Shown one piece after another: positions 37,997-44,535 of a stretch of 64,000 bases of DNA. Positions within the stretch are counted from its first letter, which is position 1, and every line of letters begins with the position of its first letter. The notes beneath the pieces are model-generated. The model saw only the letters and a list, made by a program, of their open reading frames with translations. It was not told where the DNA came from and ran no database searches. Origin of the DNA: Salinicola endophyticus (GTDB taxonomy: Bacteria > Pseudomonadota > Gammaproteobacteria > Pseudomonadales > Halomonadaceae); contig NZ_CP159578.1 in the NCBI RefSeq assembly GCF_040536835.1, forward strand, positions 1,550,001 through 1,614,000, written 5' to 3'. The position numbers and the translations under genes were made by a program.

Positions 37997-40489
37997 ATGA
38001 AACGTTTCAAAATCGCTTATCTGAAGTACGCCTTCTTCAAGTATCAGCCCTACATCCTGGGGCTCTTGTTCTTCGCCGCCATCTTTCTGGTCTGGCGGCT
38101 GGGCGTCGCACTGGGCTTTTCGTCGCTGGCCAGCCTGCTCAGCGGGATCGTGCTGTTCCTGCTGGCGTCAGCGCTCTACGTGCTGCTGCTCTACCGCGGG
38201 GTGGGGCAGAAGCGCAATCTCGAGCATTTGCTGATGGAGGACGCCGACGCTGCTGTGCTCGAGGCGAGCCCCCAGGACCGCGAAGAGATCAGCCTGCTGC
38301 GCGAGCGCCTGCTCAAGACCATCGAACGCCTCAAGCAGAGTGGCAAGCGTAAGGGCCAGCGCGGCAACGATGCGCTCTATGCGCTGCCCTGGTACATGAT
38401 CGTGGGGCAGCCGGCGGCCGGCAAAAGCACCATGGTCTACGAGTCCGGGCTCAATTTCCCGTTCGCCGAGCGCGAGAACGCTCGGGTCGCCGGCATGGGC
38501 GGTACCCGCCACTGCGACTGGTTCTTCAGCTCCGACGCCATCCTGCTGGATACCGCCGGGCGCTACATGAACAGCGAAGAGGAGGTCGGCAAGTGGAAGG
38601 GCTTTCTCGCCCTGCTCAAGTCGCATCGCCGCCACTGCCCGCTCAACGGTCTAATCGTCGCGGTCAATATCAGCGACGTGGTGCAGGCCAGCGATACCCA
38701 GCGCAACAACCTGGCGCGGCGTCTGCGCGAGCGCATTCAGGAGGCGCGTGAGCAGCTGGAGGCGCGGCTGCCGATCTATCTGGTGTTCACCAAGTGCGAC
38801 CTGATCGAAGGCTTCACCACCTTCTTCGAGCGCCTCGACCCGCAGCACCGCAGCGACGTGCTCGGGCATACCTTCCCGCATCAGCAGCCCAGCGATGTCA
38901 ACTGGGGGCAGCAGTTCGACAGCGCGCTGCAGGCGCTGTGCCATCACTGGCTACAGGTGGGTGACGACGAAATCGTCCAGCGTGACGTGGTCGACACCCG
39001 CCGCGACGTGGCGGCCTTCCGCTTCCCGCTGGAGCTGGCGGCGCTGCGCGACTCGCTGACGCGCTTCGTCGATGCGCTGACCAATGCCAACCCCTACCAG
39101 AGTGCACCGCTGCTGCGCGGCTTCTACTTCGTCAGCGCCCTGCAGGAGGGTGATGCCATCGAAGGTGAGCACGCCAGCCGCGTGGGCCGTCACTTTGCCC
39201 TGGCCAAGCCCGGGCAGCTCTCGGAAGAGCGCGTCAATCACGCCTTCTTCATCGGCAACCTGTTCCGTCAGGTGATCATCGCCGACCGCCATCTGGCCGG
39301 GCTCTATTCGACGGACGTGCGCGGCAAACGGCGCAAGCTGCGCTGGGGGCTCGCGGCTGCCGCGCTGGGGATCGTCGCCTGTACCCTGTGGATCACCTCG
39401 GCGGTGCGCAACCACGGCGAGATCGAAGCGATGTCGCACACCTTCGCCGAGGCCACGGCCGAGGACGATCAGCAGCCGACCCAGTACGCCCGCTGGCACA
39501 GCCTGGACGCGCTGCGCGACTGGGGAAGCCACTACTATCAGCGCGAGCACGGCGACGGCGTGCCCTGGTCGATGGGCTGGGGGCTCTACCAGGGCGATGC
39601 GATAGAACCAGCGATCCGCGAGCACTACTTCGAGCGCCTGCGCACGGTGATGCTGGAGCCGGTGGAGCAGAACCTGACCCGCTCGCTGTTCTCGCTCACC
39701 ACCATCGGTGTCTACAAACGCACCACCGACGAGCTGCACGCGGTGGACGGGCCCGACACCGTGGCGCCCTATGCCCGCCCGCGGGACAACACCGCGGAGT
39801 CGCTGGCCAAGTTCGGGCGCAATACGCTGGATACCTATCTGATGCTGTCGGACATGGACCGTGACGATATCGACAGCGAGGCCCTGCGCAACCGCCTGCC
39901 GGCGTTCTGGTATCCGGCGATCCAGCAGCGTACCGGGGCGAAGATCGACGAGGACCGCGCCGATTACCGCTACGCCGGGCGCCAGATCGACTTCTACAGC
40001 GAGCAGATCCACGAGCCGGACGTGCCGCGGATCACCTCCAACGCTTTCCTGGTGTCGAGCAGCCGCAACTACATCGACAGCCTGCTGGAGCAGACCCTGA
40101 CCAGCACCGAGACCATCGTGCTCGAATCCGACACCCTGTTCGCCTTTGGCCGCGGCGACTACGCCGGCCTGCAGCAGGCAGGGCAGAAGGAGCTGGACGA
40201 GCTGGCACAGCGCCTGCTCAACACCCAGGACCTGGGGCAGATCCTGATCACCGGTCACGCCGACCCGATCGGCAACGAGACGGTGAACCAGCAGCTCTCG
40301 CTGCAGCGGGCGATGACCGTGCGCCAGTACCTGGTGGGCAAGGGCGTGCCGGCGGGCTTGATCGAGGCCAAGGGGGCGGGCAGCGAGCGTCCGCTGGTGA
40401 CCTGTGACCCCAATCAGCCGCGGGCGCAGCTGATCGAGTGCCTGGCGCCGAACCGCCGGGTAGAGATCGAAGTCAAGAAGCAGCAGTGA
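37997..40489 (+). CDS. Short TssM-like protein fused to an OmpA peptidoglycan-binding domain
   Basis: The 830-residue protein resembles the first half of TssM: two membrane helices (about 20-40 and 44-66), Walker A GQPAAGKST (137-145), DTAGRYMNSEEE, and a third helix near 447-468, followed by the conserved GLYQGDAIEP stretch. It lacks the long TssM periplasmic region with the TssJ-binding end. The last 115 residues are an OmpA-like domain with ITGHADPIGN, QQLSLQRAMTVRQYL and NRRVEIEV, keeping the Asp and Arg that hold diaminopimelate. It probably ties the membrane complex to peptidoglycan in place of the missing TssL extension. The fusion is unbroken; start ATG 37997. Confidence 0.9.
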   Translation: MKRFKIAYLKYAFFKYQPYILGLLFFAAIFLVWRLGVALGFSSLASLLSGIVLFLLASALYVLLLYRGVGQKRNLEHLLMEDADAAVLEASPQDREEISLLRERLLKTIERLKQSGKRKGQRGNDALYALPWYMIVGQPAAGKSTMVYESGLNFPFAERENARVAGMGGTRHCDWFFSSDAILLDTAGRYMNSEEEVGKWKGFLALLKSHRRHCPLNGLIVAVNISDVVQASDTQRNNLARRLRERIQEAREQLEARLPIYLVFTKCDLIEGFTTFFERLDPQHRSDVLGHTFPHQQPSDVNWGQQFDSALQALCHHWLQVGDDEIVQRDVVDTRRDVAAFRFPLELAALRDSLTRFVDALTNANPYQSAPLLRGFYFVSALQEGDAIEGEHASRVGRHFALAKPGQLSEERVNHAFFIGNLFRQVIIADRHLAGLYSTDVRGKRRKLRWGLAAAALGIVACTLWITSAVRNHGEIEAMSHTFAEATAEDDQQPTQYARWHSLDALRDWGSHYYQREHGDGVPWSMGWGLYQGDAIEPAIREHYFERLRTVMLEPVEQNLTRSLFSLTTIGVYKRTTDELHAVDGPDTVAPYARPRDNTAESLAKFGRNTLDTYLMLSDMDRDDIDSEALRNRLPAFWYPAIQQRTGAKIDEDRADYRYAGRQIDFYSEQIHEPDVPRITSNAFLVSSSRNYIDSLLEQTLTSTETIVLESDTLFAFGRGDYAGLQQAGQKELDELAQRLLNTQDLGQILITGHADPIGNETVNQQLSLQRAMTVRQYLVGKGVPAGLIEAKGAGSERPLVTCDPNQPRAQLIECLAPNRRVEIEVKKQQ

Positions 40490-40921
40490 TAGCGTGCACT
40501 GCTGTTTTCCTGAAATGTAACGAAATATGTAAAGTGTGTTTAAATGTAGAGATTGTCTTTAAAGTTTAAGATGGGTGGATATAATTGAGGTTCACCCGAA
40601 TCGTGTGAGGTTTTGCAGCGTGTCGGAGGCATTTTGAAACCGGCTGCGATCATGTAAGAGATTGACCATGCCTTTGTCGGCAATCTCTTACAAAAAAAGG
40701 CGTATGCACGGGTTTTGATATTGTCTAATTAAACTTCGTTATTTGTTGGCGTTGCTGCTTTACCTAACAAGATCAGTCAGTTGAGATTTGTATGCTTTTC
40801 GGCCGTCGCGTTTTTCGATGGTCGTCAAGTGGGCCAGGGGTCGCCCGGCATGCGCGAGGTCGATTGCCATCGCGCATCAGGAGCGGCTATTCGCGAGTGA
40901 GTAAATAGGAGAACAGAGCAC
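40490..40921 (+). promoter_or_regulatory. hcp upstream region
   Basis: This 432-base AT-rich gap contains no gene. A candidate promoter is TTTAAA (40558-40563), 16 bases, TATAAT (40580-40585), which would give a leader of about 330 bases before hcp. GGGTG/CACCC arms flank the -10 (40573-40597). Downstream lies the inverted pair of GTAAGAGATTG motifs (40654-40691). Strong, separately controlled expression is expected for hcp, the tube protein. Confidence 0.5.
40654..40691. promoter_or_regulatory. Inverted GTAAGAGATTG repeat in the hcp leader
   Basis: GTAAGAGATTG (40654-40664) and CAATCTCTTAC (40681-40691) are exact inverted copies 16 bases apart. The half-site is the one forming the palindrome at 29404-29423 upstream of the tssB operon. 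The right arm is followed by A residues, not T residues, so a Rho-independent terminator for the hcp direction is unlikely. An operator or an mRNA leader structure is more likely. Confidence 0.6.
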
Positions 40922-41452
40922 ATGGCATTCGATGCGTATCTCAAGATCGACGGCATCCCCGGTGAAAGCCTGGACGACAAGCACGTTGACTGGATCGAAC
41001 TGAAGAGCTTCGACTTCGGCGCTAGCCAGGCCACTTCGGCCACCGCCAGTTCAGCCGGCGGTGCCTCGGCCGAGCGCGTCAACCTGAGCGAATTCCGCAT
41101 TCAGAAGTTCGTCGACAAGGCGTCCGCCAAGCTGTTCGAGTCCTGCTGTAAAGGTCAGCACATCAAGGAAGTCGTGCTGCACGTGAACCGCGCCGGTGGT
41201 GACAAGGTGCGTTACATGGAGGTCAAGCTGGAAGAGGTGATCGTCTCCTCGACCGAAATGGAAGGCACCTCCGTGTCGACCGGCTTCGAGCAGAACGAGA
41301 GCGAAGATCGTCACGACCTGCCGTACGAGACCGTCAAGTTCAACTACGCGCGGATCAAGATCACCTACACCCAGCAGAAGCGTTCCGACGGCCAGGGTGG
41401 CGGCAACGTCGCCGGCGGCTGGGACCGCACCCGCAACAAGGTCTACGCCTGA
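40922..41452 (+). CDS. hcp: T6SS tube protein Hcp (TssD)
   Basis: The 176-residue protein begins MAFDAYLKIDGIPGESLDDK and contains VDWIELKSFDFGASQ, FVDKASAKLFESCCKGQHIK and YETVKFNYARIKITY, the Hcp1-type signature. Hexamers stack into the inner tube that is expelled with its cargo. AGGAG lies about 11 bases before the ATG. It stands as its own unit between long untranslated flanks. A stem-loop follows at about 41548-41582. Confidence 0.96.
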   Translation: MAFDAYLKIDGIPGESLDDKHVDWIELKSFDFGASQATSATASSAGGASAERVNLSEFRIQKFVDKASAKLFESCCKGQHIKEVVLHVNRAGGDKVRYMEVKLEEVIVSSTEMEGTSVSTGFEQNESEDRHDLPYETVKFNYARIKITYTQQKRSDGQGGGNVAGGWDRTRNKVYA

Positions 41453-41842
41453 TATCGGGCTCGCGCCCGAGTTGCGACGGCCGCTCTGCGCGAGCGGCCG
41501 AGCGGCACAGCGCTCACCCGTGGCGGCGGGTGAGCGTGTGGCGCCGACGCCCGGCGGCTCTCCTGTGGGAGCCGCGCGGGCGTTTGCGTTGCTGGCATTC
41601 ACTGCCGGTGACCGGTTGCCAAGCATGACGCGTCGACTGACCGGGAGCGGTGGGGCAGCGTTCCCGCGCCGCTCCCGGTCAGTCATCGCGGTCGTCAGTC
41701 ATCTCGTTCTGGAAACTGCTTAGTCGAGAGGCTACTGGGCCGAAAGACTACTGGATCAAGAGACTGCGTTACTGCCATTTCATTGCCGGGGCGAGCGTTG
41801 CGCCGATAGCCGCCGCGGCCCGAGCCGTTGACGAGGGACGAC
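41453..41842 (+). other. Intergenic region between hcp and tssA with two large stem-loops
   Basis: The 390-base gap shows no gene. An imperfect GC-rich stem (about 41548-41582; core GCGGCTC with GAGCCGC) followed by a few T residues is a plausible hcp terminator. A second, perfect 13-base inverted repeat, TGACCGGGAGCGG (41638-41650) and CCGCTCCCGGTCA (41669-41681), has an 18-base loop. It could be a terminator or a leader element for tssA. Confidence 0.5.
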
Positions 41843-42961
41843 ATGGATCAACTCGGCGAACTTTCCATCGAGGCGTTGCTCGCCCCCATCGAGGGCGCCA
41901 GCCACGCCGGCGGCGAGGATCTGACCTTCTCGCTGCTGTTCGACCAGATCAAGGAGGCGCGCCGCGCCGACCCCACCTACCTGCCCCAGGGTGAGTGGCA
42001 GACCGAACTCAAGCAGTCCGACTGGGGCCAGGTGATCAACCTCACCAGCGAGGCGCTGATCGCGCAGAGCAAGGATCTCCAGCTCGCCGGCTGGCTGTGC
42101 GAGGGGCTGGCGCATCGCGAGGGCTTCGACGGTATCGCCTTCGGCCTGACTCTCGAAGCCCGCTTGCTCGACGAATACTGGGAGACCCTTTATCCCGAAC
42201 TCGACGAGGATGACCTCGAAGAGCGCTCGGCACGGCTGAGTTGGCTGGGCGATACGCTGATCGGCGTGGTGCGCACGCTGCCGTTGCTCGACGGTGACGG
42301 CTACGGGCTGGCCGACTACGACGAGTCGCGCCAGGTCGAGAACCAGGCGCGCAACGACCCCGATGCCATGGATCGCGCCCTCAGCGATGGCAAGATCAAC
42401 GACGAGATCTTCCAGCGCTCGGTGGTGCTCACCAGTACCGACTTCCTGCAGCAGCGCCACGCCGTGATTGCCGCCACTCTGGTGGCGCTGGAGCAGCTGG
42501 AAGATATCGGCGATCAGCGCTTCGGCCGTGACGCGCCGAGCTTCGCCGGGTTGCAGAAAGTGCTGGTGCAGTGCCGCGACCTGACCGAAAAACTGTTGCG
42601 CGAGCGCGGGGCCGACGTCTCTGCCAGCGCCGATGCCGAGGCTGCCGCCGAGGTGAAGGCGGAAGAGCCCGCCGCGACCCGGGTCGAGCCGAGCCTGTCG
42701 GCGCCCGCGGCGGCCGAGCCGGCGGGGGCGTTGCGCACCAAGCCCCAGAGCCGCGACGAAGCGTTCGAGATGCTCAACGGTGTGGCGCGCTACTTCAAGG
42801 AGCGCGAGCCCCACAGCCCGGTGCCTTACCTGATCGAGCGAGCGGTGAAGTGGGGCCGTATGCCGCTGGAAGAGTGGCTCAAGGATGTGATCAAGGATCA
42901 CGGCGTGATCGACAACATCCGCGACACCCTGGGTACGCAGCCGAAGGATGATGACTACTGA
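41843..42961 (+). CDS. tssA: T6SS baseplate/tube-priming protein TssA
   Basis: The 372-residue protein has the N-terminal ImpA domain (LLAPIEGASHAGGEDLTFS, then YWETLYPELDEDDLEERSAR) and a shorter C-terminal extension ending with EPHSPVPYLIERAVKWGRM. TssA proteins start and coordinate tube and sheath growth. The start at 41843 has AGGGA 5 bases upstream and gives MDQLGELSIEALL. A Glu/Ala/Pro linker lies at about residues 255-300. It is followed after 2 bases by the ketosynthase-like gene, so they are one operon. Confidence 0.93.
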   Translation: MDQLGELSIEALLAPIEGASHAGGEDLTFSLLFDQIKEARRADPTYLPQGEWQTELKQSDWGQVINLTSEALIAQSKDLQLAGWLCEGLAHREGFDGIAFGLTLEARLLDEYWETLYPELDEDDLEERSARLSWLGDTLIGVVRTLPLLDGDGYGLADYDESRQVENQARNDPDAMDRALSDGKINDEIFQRSVVLTSTDFLQQRHAVIAATLVALEQLEDIGDQRFGRDAPSFAGLQKVLVQCRDLTEKLLRERGADVSASADAEAAAEVKAEEPAATRVEPSLSAPAAAEPAGALRTKPQSRDEAFEMLNGVARYFKEREPHSPVPYLIERAVKWGRMPLEEWLKDVIKDHGVIDNIRDTLGTQPKDDDY

Positions 42962-42963
42962 CC

Positions 42964-44151
42964 ATGTCCCGCGCCTCGATATTCGATCTCCTGCATCAGC
43001 GCCAGGTCGTCAGTGAGCCGGTCGAGGAACCGGTCGCGATCCGCAGCGACTATCTCCCTGACCGGCTTCGGATCATCGATGGCCTGGCGCTGACGGCCGC
43101 CGGGTTCATCCGCAGCGGCGAGATCCCCGAACCGGCCACGCCGGAGCTGTCGTCGACGCTCTACGGCGCCGACGGCTATCGCCTACTGGTGCACCGGGTG
43201 GGCGATGCCATGAGCGTGAACGAGCCGCGCCTGGGCCGGCTCGACGCCAAGGCGCTGCGGCTGCATCAGTTGATCCAGACGGTGGTGATCGAAGCGCTGA
43301 TGATGCTCGAAGTGCTGCCCGAGGAGAGCCACTTCGATGTGCTGCTCAGCGCGCCGTTTCGCTCGCGGGAAGCCGCCGACATCGTGCAGTCACGCCTGCG
43401 TGACGCCATCGCCGAGACTCAGTACGGCGCCTGCCTGGGCGAGGTGCGGCTGGCCCCGGAAGGGGCGGACCCGCACGCCACGCTCGCGGTCGGCGAGCAG
43501 GGCGGTATGCCCTATGTGCTGTGGATCGGTGCGGATTCGCTGGTCAACGACAGCGACGTGGGCTCGCTGCGCTATCGCGATCTGCTGACGCGCACGTCGC
43601 GCGGCGGAGGGCTCTATCCCGGTGAGGCGGTGGCGGCGCTGCTGCTGCAGCGGTTGACGGCGGAGAACGCTACGTTCGACAGCGGCTGGTATCTGGAGGC
43701 TGGCATCCGGCGGGAGCATGCGCCGCGGGCGACGCGGCGTGACCACGACAAGCGCCAGGCGCTGATCACGCTGCTCGACGAGCTTTGGCCATCGTCTGGG
43801 GCAGATGAGTCGGCGGATGGCGAAGAGGCGTTGCCCGTGGCGCCTTCGCGCCTGGTGGTCGATGCGCTGGGCCTGCCCGGGCGGGCAGTGGAGCTGGGTG
43901 GTGCGGTAGTCGAGCGCTGGCCCGATCTGGATACGGTCGAGGATGGACTGGGTGTCGATACGCTGTGCGGCTGGAGCGGCGAAGCCACCCGCGTATTGCC
44001 GTTCGTGCTGGCGGTGGCGGCCTGCACCCCCGAGCAGCATGCGCTGGTACTCACGCTGCAGGCGGAGCAGAGCACCCAGGCCTGGGCGCTGAAAAGCTGC
44101 GCGGCGATGGCCGTAACCTCGGCCGCGCAGCCGGTGGAGGCTCAGTCGTGA
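42964..44151 (+). CDS. Thiolase/ketosynthase-fold protein without recognisable active site, T6SS-linked
   Basis: The 395-residue protein is not a core T6SS subunit. It resembles beta-ketoacyl synthases: VLWIGADSLVND is like the GxDSL strand-loop, GGGLYPGEAVAALLLQRL is like the usual GxxPGEGAAxLLL segment, and GWSGEATRVLPFVLAVAAC is like the C-terminal GxxGAAxGLLAL helix. The Cys nucleophile motif and the HGTGT histidine are not visible, so it is probably a non-catalytic member. Thiolase-like proteins occur in some T6SS accessory sets, but their role is unclear. It follows tssA by 2 bases, and its last 10 bases overlap the convergent PAAR gene. Confidence 0.65.
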   Translation: MSRASIFDLLHQRQVVSEPVEEPVAIRSDYLPDRLRIIDGLALTAAGFIRSGEIPEPATPELSSTLYGADGYRLLVHRVGDAMSVNEPRLGRLDAKALRLHQLIQTVVIEALMMLEVLPEESHFDVLLSAPFRSREAADIVQSRLRDAIAETQYGACLGEVRLAPEGADPHATLAVGEQGGMPYVLWIGADSLVNDSDVGSLRYRDLLTRTSRGGGLYPGEAVAALLLQRLTAENATFDSGWYLEAGIRREHAPRATRRDHDKRQALITLLDELWPSSGADESADGEEALPVAPSRLVVDALGLPGRAVELGGAVVERWPDLDTVEDGLGVDTLCGWSGEATRVLPFVLAVAACTPEQHALVLTLQAEQSTQAWALKSCAAMAVTSAAQPVEAQS

Positions 44152-44411
44152 CCGCTGTCGCCGTTGTGCGAAGAGATCAGGGTCGCCCCGCAGGCGGTCT
44201 TGTGGCCGTGCAGCGCCACCGGCTTGCCGTTGACCTTCATGGTCGGATGACCTTCGACGATCACCGTGGTGCTGCCATGGCCATCCTTGGGGCAGGTGAC
44301 CTTGTCGCCAACGCAGGCCACCGGCTTGCCATCGATCAGGTAGCTGCTCTGTGCGGTAATGACTTTGCCGCCATGGCTCGTGGCGTCACCGAGTACAACG
44401 ATGCCTTTCAT
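44142..44411 (-). CDS. PAAR-domain spike-tip protein
   Basis: The 89-residue protein consists of a single PAAR domain: VVLGDATSHGGKVITAQSSY, KPVACVGDKVTCPKDGHG and HKTACGATLISS, with His and Cys residues that bind the structural metal. It caps the VgrG spike. It reads opposite to its neighbours, overlaps the 3' end of the ketosynthase-like gene by 10 bases, and is divergent from vgrG across 124 bases, so the two spike genes may share a promoter region. Confidence 0.93.
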   Translation of the reverse strand: MKGIVVLGDATSHGGKVITAQSSYLIDGKPVACVGDKVTCPKDGHGSTTVIVEGHPTMKVNGKPVALHGHKTACGATLISSHNGDSGHD

Positions 44412-44535
44412 CGGTCAGGGCTTCCTGGCAAGGGTGAAAAGGAGCGGGCTCGTTTCGGCGAGCCGGCGAGCGTTAATTTAGCCACCGACCCGACGCGGGA
44501 ACAAGCACCCGCCGGCGAGAGGCTGCGGAGGTAAC

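Noticed and set aside
40654..40691. Inverted repeat read as an intrinsic terminator in front of hcp
   Set aside because: The right arm is followed by A residues on the hcp strand and no T-tract follows on the other strand; the half-site recurs upstream of the tssB operon, which favours an operator.
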